Under the pieces are notes generated by a model that did no database searches, had not been told where the DNA came from, and saw only the letters and a list, made by a program, of their open reading frames with translations. Shown here piece after piece: positions 23,163 to 34,200 of a stretch of DNA of 64,000 nucleotides; position 1 is the first letter of the stretch, and every line of letters begins with the position of its first letter. The DNA lies in the NCBI RefSeq assembly GCF_000615945.1, contig NZ_BAMO01000022.1:1-64000 (forward strand), written 5' to 3'. The position numbers and the translations under genes are program-made. The DNA comes from Caldalkalibacillus mannanilyticus JCM 10596 (GTDB lineage Bacteria > Bacillota > Bacilli > Caldalkalibacillales > JCM-10596).

Positions 23163-23232
23163 GCAGGGGAATATCTGTCCGAAATGGAAGTTAAGCGATG
23201 AGCGTTGGAATGGAGGATAGGTATTCCCCTGC
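23163..23232. repeat. Imperfect inverted repeat, possible structured RNA or element end
   Basis: The arms GCAGGGGAATATC (23163-23175) and GGTATTCCCCTGC (23220-23232) pair at 12 of 13 positions across a 44-nt loop. It starts 25 nt after the transposase remnant, so it may belong to that element. No coding potential is seen. Confidence 0.45.
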
Positions 23233-23279
23233 TGTCAGTTGGAGGTACTAAGCTTCATAAAAACACCAAAACAAAAAGG

Positions 23280-23300
23280 ACTCGGCAAAGCCGAGTTTTT
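23280..23300. terminator. Bidirectional terminator at the 3' end of the monooxygenase gene
   Basis: The perfect arms ACTCGGC and GCCGAGT with an AAA loop are flanked by an A-run on the left and TTTTT on the right. It directly abuts the stop codon of the minus-strand monooxygenase and can act on both strands. Confidence 0.85.
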
Positions 23301-23301
23301 C

Positions 23302-24375
23302 TTAGTTTAAATCTGAATGTTCATTTTGATGCAGAATATACGGTGCAAGATACTCCGCATCACGACCCACCCCGCAAAGCAAAGCAGAGCCTCGCTGATA
23401 TTGCCAAGGTAAGCCCATATAATAAAGTCCTTTAATAGGACTAATGCCTCTCTCATGCAAGGGAACTCCCTTATCTGATAAAGCCCCCTCAATTTCAATC
23501 CACTCATAGGAGGGAGTAAAACCAGTGGACCAAATAATGTTATCATATCTCTCACTACTATGATCCTCAAAGATAACTTCGTTACCAATAACTTGTCGCA
23601 CTTTTGGTCTTAGCTTCACTTTTTCTTCCGCAAGCAACTTCTTCAGATCGCTTCCAAAGATAGGGTCGTTTCGCTTTCTAAACCATTTCCCTTTGAGGGT
23701 ATTAATCCCAGCATACAATAAACCCAATCGCTCTAACCAGAAGAAAATGCTTTTTCCTAAAAAGTGAAGAGGTAAGAAATGAAAGGGATGATTAGTAGCT
23801 ATTGTAACCTCTCTATCTTCTACTAACTCAACAGCGATTTGTGCACCTGAGTTTCCGCCTCCAATAACTAATGTAGAACCCCTAGGAATTTGTGCAGGAG
23901 ATTGGTAGGAGGAAGAGTGAACTTGAAAAAGTTCTGTTTCAGGATTCTTACTTTTAACGATGGGGGGAATATAAGGTTGTTGAAAAGCTCCAGAAGCAAC
24001 CACAACTTGATCAGCTATGATGGTCCCTTGGCTTGTTTTTAATTGAAATTGATTGGTTATTTTTTTGAGCGATTTGACATAGGTGTTTAGTTGTACTGGT
24101 AGCTGAAAATGAGTTGCATATTGCTCTAAATAATCTGCCACTTCGTCCTTTGTGGGAAACCCTTCTGCTGATCCTTTCATTGGTAAACCGGGGAGAGAGC
24201 TATAGCCCCGAGGAGTAAACAAAACTAACGATTCATACCTCCTTCTCCAGGAATCACCGATCCGCTTACTTGAATCCAATAGAATAAATGACTCGCCCTG
24301 CTGTTTTAAATAGTAGCCGATCGCCATTCCTGCCTGTCCAGCCCCTATGATAACGACTTGAACATTTTTTTTCAT
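23302..24375 (-). CDS. FAD-dependent monooxygenase / CzcO-like flavoprotein
   Basis: 357 residues, full length. Two dinucleotide-binding motifs: VVIIGAGQAGMAIGYYLKQQ at the N-terminus (FAD) and TLVIGGGNSGAQIAVELVE in the middle (NADPH), plus the late IIWSTGFTPSYEWIE (ATG motif region). This order is that of the YUCCA/CzcO branch of flavin-containing monooxygenases, which hydroxylate small substrates or carry out Baeyer-Villiger oxidation. GGAG-rich sequence precedes the ATG at 24373-24375. It is divergent from the exporter/NRPS locus over a 306-bp AT-rich gap. A tailoring role on the peptide is possible but unsupported beyond proximity. Confidence 0.85.
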   Translation of the reverse strand: MKKNVQVVIIGAGQAGMAIGYYLKQQGESFILLDSSKRIGDSWRRRYESLVLFTPRGYSSLPGLPMKGSAEGFPTKDEVADYLEQYATHFQLPVQLNTYVKSLKKITNQFQLKTSQGTIIADQVVVASGAFQQPYIPPIVKSKNPETELFQVHSSSYQSPAQIPRGSTLVIGGGNSGAQIAVELVEDREVTIATNHPFHFLPLHFLGKSIFFWLERLGLLYAGINTLKGKWFRKRNDPIFGSDLKKLLAEEKVKLRPKVRQVIGNEVIFEDHSSERYDNIIWSTGFTPSYEWIEIEGALSDKGVPLHERGISPIKGLYYMGLPWQYQRGSALLCGVGRDAEYLAPYILHQNEHSDLN

Positions 24376-24544
24376 TACTCCTCACTCCTTTATAAATAAC
24401 CATATTTATAAGCTAATAATCAAATGATTATTTGAATATAATAATTTTATAATAATTTTTTAAAATATTAAAGGAGTTTTTTAAATGGAGGTGGAAATAT
24501 AATCTAAAAATAGTTTGAAAATATAGAAATATGAAGACTTGTCA

Positions 24545-24573
24545 TTGTCACTATAATATAACTATGTTATTAT
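24545..24573 (+). promoter_or_regulatory. Predicted sigma-A promoter for the ABC exporter / NRPS locus
   Basis: TTGTCA and TATTAT are separated by 17 bp, 109 nt upstream of the first ABC gene. It lies in the 306-bp intergenic region (24376-24681), which is very AT-rich and has no other feature I can name. The next sizeable gap on this strand is absent through the whole downstream gene series, so this is the best candidate for driving the locus. Confidence 0.5.
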
Positions 24574-24681
24574 CTGAGTATATGGAAAAATAGACATTTA
24601 GTACCATGATCCTGTAGAATATAGTAAGAAAGGATGTGATCCATTTGATCCACTTACGAGTAAAGGAAAGAAGGTGTATAG

Positions 24682-26406
24682 ATGTCGAAATTGTTAAATG
24701 CTCAAAAAAAACCCTCTTTACTTAGAGAAATAGGTACAGTCATTCGACCTTATTCTTTTTGGCTGATGATTACGATTGTCTTTAGTATCTTAGTTTCCTT
24801 TGTAGAAATTTTTATTGGGGTTTTTATTCAAAAACTTACGGCATATACCATTCAGGATCATGACCAAGGACTACTAGAGATTTTACTAGGTTTGATTGTT
24901 TGCGTTGCAGGCGGTTTTCTGAGTTATTACTTAATTAAGCGATCTTCAGTACGATTAGGCGCCTATGTTATTTTTGATTTAAGAAAGAGTATGGTAGAAA
25001 AAATTGACAGATACAAGTTTTCAACGATAGAAAAGTACCATTCAGGAGATTTTGTTTCACGTGTGACACATGATACCACAGTATTACAGCGTTTTTTTAC
25101 AGAACAATTTCCTCGTTTTATCTATGAACCTCTCATGCTTATAGGAGCTTTTACTTATCTATTGGTTGTAAATTGGAAATTAATTCTTGTCAGTCTATCG
25201 GTGATTCCAATCGCTTTAATTATCACTCATTTTTTAAGCAAGCCTCTTCAAGGGTATACAACCGAATTGCAGAAATCAATGGGAACAAACCTTTCAGTAG
25301 TGAAAGATACCATTCATGGAATACATATTGTAAAAGTGTTTCACCTATATCATCGCCTATTTCATAAATATCAAAATAGTGTTTCTCAAGTTCTACATAA
25401 AAGCTTACAAATCGAGTTTCGCCAAGCTCTAATTAATCCAGTCCAGATTTTTATTATGTCGAGTCCAATCGTTGTCTGTATTTTATTTGCCTCGTATTTG
25501 ATTTCAAAAAATGAATTGCGGGTTGATGGTCTTATTGTCTTTATTTATCTATTAGGTCTTATTCTACAAAATGTTTCGTCTATTCCAGAATTGTTTGTGC
25601 AGGGGCAAAAGGCCCTAGGAAGCTATAAAAGAATTTCAGAAGTACTAGCCTTTCCATTAGAAGAATCATCGCCTATGACGTTTATTCCAGAAAGACATGA
25701 AGAACCGATTTGTTTTGAAAATATTGATTTTTCCTATCAAAAGAATGAAATGGTTCTACGGGATGTTTCTTTCTCAGTTAAAAAATATCAGAAAGTAGCC
25801 ATTATTGGTCCAAGTGGTAGTGGAAAAACCACATTCTTTAAGCTTTTATGCGGATTTTATCCTGTGCAGAATGGCAAGATCAAAGTGTTTGGAGTGGATG
25901 TGAATAATTGGGATACTCAAGAGCTGCGTTCAAAAATTGCTCTTGTATCACAAGATATCTATTTGTTCCCGAATACCATTGCTGAAAATATTGCCTATGG
26001 GAATTTGAATGCGACGCATGAAGAAATTGTTGAAGCGGCTAAATTAGCCCATGCCCATTCGTTTATTATGGAGCTTCCTCAGGGATATCAAACAATATTA
26101 GGTGAAAATGGATTTGAATTATCAGGTGGTCAAAAACAACGTATAGCGATTGCACGTGCCTTTTTGAAAGATGCCCCTCTCTTATTACTCGATGAACCAA
26201 CCTCAGCTTTAGATACTCATACAGAAGAGTTGGTTAACGCTGGAATAAGGAAGCTATCTGAAAACAGAACGGTATTAGTGATCAGTCATCGACTTTCTAC
26301 CATACAGGATTATGATCTGGTGTGGGAATTAAAGGAGGGAGTCCTCACTGTTAAACAAGAAGAGAATGACTCTCTAGAAGAATTAAAACCAATCAATAGC
26401 TTTTAA
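24682..26406 (+). CDS. ABC exporter half-transporter (membrane domain fused to ATPase), first of a pair
   Basis: 574 residues, standard size. An N-terminal six-helix membrane domain (~20-310) is followed by the ATPase with Walker A GPSGSGKTT, Q-loop SQDIYLFP, signature LSGGQKQR, Walker B LLLLDEPTSALD and switch His ISHRLST. The ATG at 24682 follows AAGGAAAGAAGGTG. It is first in the locus, 27 nt ahead of a second half-transporter and upstream of the NRPS genes, like the paired ABC genes tycD/tycE next to tyrocidine synthetase. The likely role is export of, and immunity to, the peptide made by the downstream genes (inference). Confidence 0.92.
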   Translation: MSKLLNAQKKPSLLREIGTVIRPYSFWLMITIVFSILVSFVEIFIGVFIQKLTAYTIQDHDQGLLEILLGLIVCVAGGFLSYYLIKRSSVRLGAYVIFDLRKSMVEKIDRYKFSTIEKYHSGDFVSRVTHDTTVLQRFFTEQFPRFIYEPLMLIGAFTYLLVVNWKLILVSLSVIPIALIITHFLSKPLQGYTTELQKSMGTNLSVVKDTIHGIHIVKVFHLYHRLFHKYQNSVSQVLHKSLQIEFRQALINPVQIFIMSSPIVVCILFASYLISKNELRVDGLIVFIYLLGLILQNVSSIPELFVQGQKALGSYKRISEVLAFPLEESSPMTFIPERHEEPICFENIDFSYQKNEMVLRDVSFSVKKYQKVAIIGPSGSGKTTFFKLLCGFYPVQNGKIKVFGVDVNNWDTQELRSKIALVSQDIYLFPNTIAENIAYGNLNATHEEIVEAAKLAHAHSFIMELPQGYQTILGENGFELSGGQKQRIAIARAFLKDAPLLLLDEPTSALDTHTEELVNAGIRKLSENRTVLVISHRLSTIQDYDLVWELKEGVLTVKQEENDSLEELKPINSF

Positions 26407-26433
26407 AATTATCAGTGTTCGCGAGGGGAAAAG

Positions 26434-28236
26434 ATGATCAAAAAAGAGGCTTCTACTATGTTGCGTGAGTTTTCAAGGTTACTCTCGTTTCTATCTTCTC
26501 ATTATAAATCGTACATAATATTGATTATTCTTGATAGCTTAATCGTTGCGGTACTTCCTGTTCTTATAAGCTATGCTCTAAGAGATATGATCGATGCATC
26601 GATTCAGCGTGATATTGATTTGCTTGTCCGGTCAGGTGTGATGATTTGTGCTACCTTTCTATTCTTTAGCATCTTTGCCCCTATGGTTCATTATTTTCTA
26701 CAGCGTATTGTCAAGAAAACAATGGCAGATATTCGTTTAACTACGTTTGATCATTTGATGAAGCTACCTATTTCTTATTTTGATCAACAGCATCATGGAG
26801 AAGTGATTTCACGCTTGAGCAACGATATAACGAAGGTGGAGCAAACGTATGGTTTGAATATGCAAAGAATGATTCAAAGTTTATTTATGTTAGTGTTTGC
26901 CGTTGTGTTCATGTTGATTACAGATTGGAGATTTTCTGTCATCCTCATCTTGATCACGATTGTTGCGGGGATCGTGAATCATCGATTTATCCAGCCCTTA
27001 CGTCAAGTGAACGATAGGATGCAAGAAGACGTAGCGAAGATGACAAGTAAAGTGTCGGACATTCTAGATGGTTATAAAGTGATCAAGATGTTCCCAATAG
27101 GGAAGCTAATGGTCAACCGTTTTTCTAAAGTCAATCAAGATGTAAGCAAAACGTATGTACAAGAAGGAAATAAATTAGCTTTATTAGATGCTTTGAATTT
27201 CTTTATCGGCTTTGCCTTGTTTGGTGGAATGATTGTGACAGGGATTGTCATATACTCCAAGGAAGAACTAGGTATTTTAGGACAGCTCGTTCAGCTCCAA
27301 ACGACGCTCATCTTTGTTTTTATGGGATTTGGTAAGATTATTGCTTCCATGCAACAATCTCTTTCGGGAGCAAAGAGAATTTTTGATCTCTTGGATTCAT
27401 CAATTGAAAAGGAAGATCAACCTCTGATCAAGGATCGGTCGAAAGAAGAGGTTGTAGAAGAGATTGTAAAAGAAGAGCACAAATCGGCTCTTTCCTTTGA
27501 CAATGTGAGTTTTCACTACTTAGAAGATCAATCTGTACTACATCAGCTTTCATTTTCAATTCAAGAGGGTAAAGCGATTGCCATTGTGGGAGACAGCGGT
27601 TGTGGAAAAAGCACGTTATTTAAATTAATAATGGGCTTCTATCCTCCGGTTGGAGGAGAAATCTTTCTTTTTGAGAAACCCTTTCAACAGCATACCCTGA
27701 AGGAGTGGAGGGGCTTAATCTCTTACGTTTCTCAAGATTCTTATTTGTTTGAAGGAACAATAAAAGAAAATATAAAAGATGGACAAGTTCAAGCTTCTGA
27801 GGAACAGCTTATCCAAGCGGCAAAACATGCCTATGCGCATGACTTTATTATGCAACTTCCTGATCAATACGAAACTCTTGTTGGAGAGAATGGTGCCAAG
27901 CTGTCAGGGGGGCAGCGACAGAGAATCGCTATAGCGAGAGCCTTGCTCAAAGATGCTCCTATTCTGTTACTTGATGAACCAACCTCGGCGCTAGATACTG
28001 ACTCGGAAATGTATGTGCGTCAAGCATTAACACATCTAATGGAAAATAGAACAACTCTCATCATCACTCACCGTCTGACGATGACAGAAAATCTAGACGA
28101 GATCTATGTAATGGATCAAGGAAGGATTGTGGAAAAAGGTACATATCATGACTTAATAGAAGGAAGAGGTCTATTTTACCAACTCTTTGAAAAAGAAAAC
28201 CAACATACTAGTCATCACAATCAAAAAATCGTCTAG
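26434..28236 (+). CDS. ABC exporter half-transporter, second of a pair
   Basis: 600 residues. A six-helix membrane domain (~25-320) is followed by the ATPase: Walker A GDSGCGKST, Q-loop SQDSYLFE, signature LSGGQRQR, Walker B ILLLDEPTSALD, His-switch ITHRLTM. The start at ATG 26434 has GAGGGG upstream; an in-frame ATG at 26458 is an alternative. It is closely related in design to, but distinct in sequence from, its upstream partner, which suggests a heterodimeric exporter. It ends 42 nt before the first NRPS gene and is presumably co-transcribed with it. Confidence 0.92.
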   Translation: MIKKEASTMLREFSRLLSFLSSHYKSYIILIILDSLIVAVLPVLISYALRDMIDASIQRDIDLLVRSGVMICATFLFFSIFAPMVHYFLQRIVKKTMADIRLTTFDHLMKLPISYFDQQHHGEVISRLSNDITKVEQTYGLNMQRMIQSLFMLVFAVVFMLITDWRFSVILILITIVAGIVNHRFIQPLRQVNDRMQEDVAKMTSKVSDILDGYKVIKMFPIGKLMVNRFSKVNQDVSKTYVQEGNKLALLDALNFFIGFALFGGMIVTGIVIYSKEELGILGQLVQLQTTLIFVFMGFGKIIASMQQSLSGAKRIFDLLDSSIEKEDQPLIKDRSKEEVVEEIVKEEHKSALSFDNVSFHYLEDQSVLHQLSFSIQEGKAIAIVGDSGCGKSTLFKLIMGFYPPVGGEIFLFEKPFQQHTLKEWRGLISYVSQDSYLFEGTIKENIKDGQVQASEEQLIQAAKHAYAHDFIMQLPDQYETLVGENGAKLSGGQRQRIAIARALLKDAPILLLDEPTSALDTDSEMYVRQALTHLMENRTTLIITHRLTMTENLDEIYVMDQGRIVEKGTYHDLIEGRGLFYQLFEKENQHTSHHNQKIV

Positions 28237-28278
28237 AAATACATCTATTTTTACATTTAATTATAAAAAGAGGTGGAT

Positions 28279-31200
28279 ATGATGAAAGATAAAGTGATGT
28301 ATGATTTAACTCATCCGCAAAAGAGAATTTGGTATACGGAGAAGTTCTATCCACATACAAACATTAGCTGCTTATCTGGGATTTTGAAACTAAAAGGGGA
28401 GATAGATGAGCAGATTCTACACCAAGCACTGCAAGACTTAGTGAAAAGTCAACCAGCATTGCGCCTAAGAATCGTAGAGGGAAAAGGGCATGAACCACAA
28501 CAGTATCTAGCAGAATATAGACAGTTTGACATTGAGGTCATTGATCTAATTGAAGAAAAAGAACAGAAGAAAAAAGAATGGATCGAGGAAAGAAACCGGC
28601 GTCCGATCAAGCTGTTAGATTCGGAGCTCTACGATTTCACTATTCTCAAAGTCGCTCCATTAGAAACCTGGTGTTTGGTACGCAACCACCATATCATCAG
28701 TGATGGGATTTCGATGGTATTGATAGCGAACAGGATTGTAGATCGCTATAACCAGCTAGCATCAAGTGAGAAGCCTGATGCACAAGCTGCTAGTGGTGAA
28801 GAATTTTCCTACTTAGAATACATACATAGTGAGCAAGAATACTTACACAGTAAACGTTTTTCGAAAGATCGAGCTTTCTGGTTAGATGAATTTAGCATTC
28901 CACCTCAGTTTACTAGGTTGACTACTCATAATCTATTAGAAACCTCTACGCTTGCCGAGCGCGAAACTCTTGTGATTTCAAAGGGACAAAAAGAAAGAAT
29001 TCAAGAGCTATGCGAGGAGCATCAAATAGGTGTATTTACTTTTTTCACTTCTCTTTTTCTGCTGTATCTTTACAAAGTAACGGCGAGAGAAGATATCACA
29101 CTTGGTACCAATTATGCCAATCGTACGAGTGCTTCAGAAAAACAAATGCAGGGAATGTTTGTCAGCACGATCCCAATACGTTCTCAGATTGAACCAGCTC
29201 TCGATTTTATTGCTTTTGCACGGGAAACACAAAAGAAACAGAGCAAGATGATGAGGCATCAAAAGTATCCCTATGACTTATTAATGCGTGATCTAAGAGA
29301 GCAAGGCTTTTCGATAGATTCGCTTTTTGAAATATGTATTGAATACCAACCGATGAAATTTGAGAAAAATGAAAACATAGAGTATGAAACAGAAATACTA
29401 TCAAGTGGTCATGAAGGATACGAGTGTGTTCTGCATGTGAAAGATTATCTTGAAGGTACGATTGAATTAAATATGGATTATCGTACAGCTCTTTTTACAC
29501 CAAGACAAATGCAAAGCATCTTACAGGGGATAGAAGCGCTTGGTCAGCAAGTACTAGCAGAACCAGCGAAATCAATAGGATCATACACCTTGTCCAGCTT
29601 GGCTGAATCCTCTGATTTTCTGTGGAATCCATATCTTTTATCTGAACAGGGTAGAAAGCAACGTAAATACTGGCTAAAAGAATTGAATAGCGAGCTGTTT
29701 GATACCAAGAGTAGTGCGGATTATCAGAGAGCTATTGGTGAAGAAAGAGCGATCAACCAATTTAACAGGGCTCTTAGCCCATCACTATCTGACAGGATGA
29801 AGCAATGGCTTCAAAAGAACAATCAAGAGAAGTATGATTCGCTGATCATGAGTGCTTTTGCTCTCTTTTGGTCAACCTATTCTGCGAGTGAAGAGGTTCT
29901 GATTCACATTCCAGCTCTCGGCAGAAAATATAACACGAAGGAAGAGATAGTAGATCAATTTCAGCATGTATTAGCTCTGCGCCTTTCTATCGATTCTCAA
30001 TCCTCTTTTATTGATTTCTTTAATCAAGCCCAGAAAAAAATAGAGGAGAGCTATGCAAATAGGGACTATCCATTACAAGAAGTGATGAAGGAATTATCTG
30101 TTGATCCAGTGGAGCTACGCTCGTTAGGAGCTTTATACCTTAGCTCCATTTTCTTAGAGGAAGACATCGATGTTGAAACGGTGAATGTTGCAGACTATGA
30201 ATGGGTCTTACAATTTTATCAAGCTAGTGAAGAGCTTCAGATTCTGATTCGTTACGATTCTACACTCTATAAACACGAAACGATCGAAAGAATGGTTCAG
30301 AATTTGCTGCACACGATAGACCTGGTGACCGACTATTCAGATCAACCTTTACAAGAGTTAGAGTTTGTTAGACCAGAAGAGAAGAAACAACTCGTCGAAG
30401 AATGGAATAGCACGAGCGCCGAGTATCCTGATGAGAAAAGCATTGCTCAGCTTTTTGAAGAGCAGGCTGTTGAATGTTCAGACTCTTGGGCAGTGATCAG
30501 TGATCAACAATCCCTCACTTATCGTGAACTCAATCGCAGAGCGAATCGATTAGCAGCTTATTTACTAGAATGTGGTCTGAAGAAAGAGCAACGTGTTGCT
30601 ATTCTGGCGGAGCGTTCAGTGGAAATGATTGTAGGCATCTTAGCTATTGTTAAGGCTGGTGGAGCCTATGTACCCATTGATCCTCTGTTTCCAGCTCAAA
30701 GAATAGAGTTTATGCTGGAGGATTCTCAAGCAGTCTTTCTCCTCACGTTAGACAAAAATAACAGAACAGATATTATGTACGCTGGAAAGATGATTTGCAT
30801 CAATGAATGGATACACAAGACGGAAGGCGCTGGTAAGGAAGACACAGAGAAGCTCGACGAATTATTTTGTGAGGTTAGCAGGGGGTCTTCAGATCTAGCC
30901 TATATCATGTATACTTCTGGTTCCACAGGAAATCCCAAAGGGGTTATGGTTGAAAATCAGAATGTTGTACGCTTGGTGAAAAATACAAATTATGTACCAT
31001 TAAGTAGAACAACTCGTATCCTACAAACAGGCTCGGTTGTCTTTGATGCGTGTACGTTTGAAATTTGGGGAGCGTTATTAAATGGGGGACAAGTCGTTCT
31101 TGTTGATCAAGATACTCTATTAGACAGTCGTAAGCTAGGACAAGCTTTGGAATTATATCGGATTAATACCATGTTCGTAACCACCGCCTTGTTTATGCAA

Positions 31201-34200
31201 TTAACAGATCAAGATCCTTCCTTGTTTGGCGGACTGGATACCTTACTTGTTGGAGGAGAAATCCTCTCGGTTCCACATATCAACCGTTTTAAACAAGTTC
31301 ATCCAGAGGTGAAGATCAAGAATATTTATGGTCCGACTGAAAATACCACATTCTCAACCTACTATGAAATAGAACAAGAGCATGAAGAAGCGATCCCCAT
31401 TGGGCAGCCCATTTCAAATAGCACTGCTTATATTGTTGATAAACACTTGCGTCTTGTTCCTATCGGGGTAGCTGGAGAGTTAGTTGTTGGAGGGGGCGGA
31501 GTAGCTCGCGGATACTTGAACAGAGAAGAACTAACCTCAGAAAAGTTTATTGATAGCCCATATAAAGAAGGAGAGCGCTGGTATCGTACAGGGGACATGG
31601 CTCGCTTTCGTTCTGATGGTCAGATTGAATACATTGGACGTATCGATGATCAAGTAAAAATAAGGGGATATCGAATTGAATTAGGGGAGATTGTCAGTTG
31701 CTTAACCCAGTATCCAGCTGTTAAAGAAGCGATCGTCCTTGCGAAAAAAGGAAATGGGCGAGAGGCGGAGCTGGTAGCTTATGTAACAGGAGTGGCGGAG
31801 CTTCCTGTTCAAAGCTTGAAGGATTATATGGCCTCACGTTTACCTAAATATATGCTTCCTTCTACTTATGTAGTCATGAAACAGCTTCCGCTTAACGTAA
31901 ATGGCAAAATCGATCGAAAGGCATTGCCTGAGCCTGTTAAGGTAGGAAAGCACACAGAGTATGTAGCTCCTTCAACCAACATAGAACAAGAGCTATGTTT
32001 ACTGTGGGAAGAAGTATTAGAAATAAAAGGCATAGGGATCCATGATCACTTTTTTGAGCTGGGGGGTCATTCCTTACAAGCGGCACATATTGCTTCACAC
32101 ATCTATAAAAAGCTAGATTTAGAGATTAGCTTGAAGGAATTCTTTATTCATCCCACCATTCATGAGTTAGCTCATGTTCTGGAGCAAAAGAAAAAGAGTC
32201 AGTTTATAGCCATACCAAGACAGGAGAAAAAGGAACATTATATCGTTTCTCCTGCTCAAAAAAGAATGTTTGTGCTTTCCCAATTTGAAGGAGCTGATAC
32301 AAGCTACCATATGCCGCAAATTATGCACATAAAAGGACGCTTTGATTTAGAAAAATGTCAGCAGGCAATCGAACAATTGATAGACAGACATGAAGCGTTT
32401 AGAACCTCTTTTGATATGGTAGAAGGAAATCTTGTGCAACGAATTAGTGAATCGGTCCATTATAAAGTCGAAGTAGAAGAAATGGATGAAAGCATCCAGC
32501 CTGATCCAGAGCAGCTCATGAAGGAGTTTATACGTCCTTTCGATTTTATGCAGGCTCCACTTTTTCGTCTGAAAATCATCAAAAGAAGCAATGAGGAGTT
32601 TTACTTCTTATTTGACATGCACCATATTATTTCAGATGGACAATCGATCCACATTTTTATTAAAGAATTTGTCGCATTGTATGAAGGAAAAGAATTGGAT
32701 TTTTCTCTTGAGGTTCAGTACAAAGATTTTGCAGAATGGCAATCTCAGAACTTGCATAGTGACAGGTTCATGGCACAGGGGGAATACTGGTTAAATCAGG
32801 TAAGTGAAGAGATCAATCCACTTCAATTGCCAACTGATTATGCTCGTCCGGCTATCCAACGTTTTGACGGGGATGACTATCAATTCTCACTGAACTATAC
32901 AGAGAATCAACAAGTGATGAAGCTGCTGGAAGAGCTGGCTTCTACTTATGGTATAACGAAGCAGATGTTTATGTTCTCTGTTTTCTCACTTCTTTTAAGT
33001 AAGTATTCTAATCAACATGAATTTATCCTTGGGCTTCCGACAAGCGGGAGAACACATGTTGAGACGTATCCAATGATCGGAATGTTTGTAAATACCTTAC
33101 CGATCCGAGTCAATATTGAAGCAGAGGGCACGTTTCTCGATTTGTTACTAGGGATGAAGCAGAAGGTCATTGAGGCTTTTGAGCATCAGGATTACCCGTT
33201 AGAACAGATCATGGAAAAAGGTCATGTTAAGAGAGATATGAGTCGGAATCCTTTGTTTGATGTTGTGTTCTCTTATAACAATATCGTTGATCCTCGATTT
33301 TCATTGTCAGATGTTGAATTTGTACCTTGTCACTTTAAGCATGGTATCAGTAAATTTGACCTGACATTTGAGGTTATCGAACAGAGCCATACCTTTAGCT
33401 TCCGTTTTGAATACAATACAAATCTTTTTCAGCAAGCAACGCTGAAACGAATGGCACAGCACTTTGTACAAATTTTAAAATGTGTGACATTTCAACCTAG
33501 CCATCCTGTTGCTGGAGTAGAGTGGCTCCTAGCAGAAGAAAAGCAACAAATTCTAGAAGAATTTAATGCCACAAAGGCTGTATATCCTAGAGAAAAAAAC
33601 ATTGTTCAATTATTTGAGGAGCAGGCTGCTTTAGCTCCCCAGCAGTGGGCGGTCATTGGTCAGCATAATAAATGGACCTACCAAGAGCTAGATGATGTCA
33701 GTACGCAGTTGGCTAGCCAGCTCATTCAGATAGGGTTAAGAACAGAGGAGTGTGTGGCGATCTTAGCCGATCGATCCCCAGAAACGATCATTAGTATTTT
33801 GGCTATCTTAAAGGCAGGAGGTGCTTATGTTCCCATTGATCCAGCTTATCCTACTCAAAGAATGGAGTATATGCTGGAAGATAGTGGAGCCCAGATCCTA
33901 CTGATTGCCCACTCTACAGGAACAAAAGCAGAGTTTGGCTTTTCTGGAACAACTCTCGTGCTGGATGAATGGTTAGCATCAGTGTACGAAACAGGGGAAA
34001 TGTCTGCAAGCGCAGTGCAAAACCTCTTTCAACGTCAACCACTGCCTAACCATTTAGCTTATGTGATGTATACCTCAGGCTCGACAGGAAAACCAAAAGG
34101 AGTGATGATTGAACATCGCAATGTCATCCGCTTGGTGAAGAATACGAATTATGCTTCTTTTGACAAACAGACTCGTTTGTTACTCACGGGTTCAATGGTC

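Noticed and set aside
23171-23200. 5S rRNA-like string GGAAGTTAAGC
   Set aside because: Only this short loop matches 5S rRNA; the flanking helices do not, and no other rRNA is nearby.
23205-23435. Plus-strand reading frame across the terminator
   Set aside because: It covers the bidirectional terminator and the antisense of the monooxygenase, so it is a chance frame.
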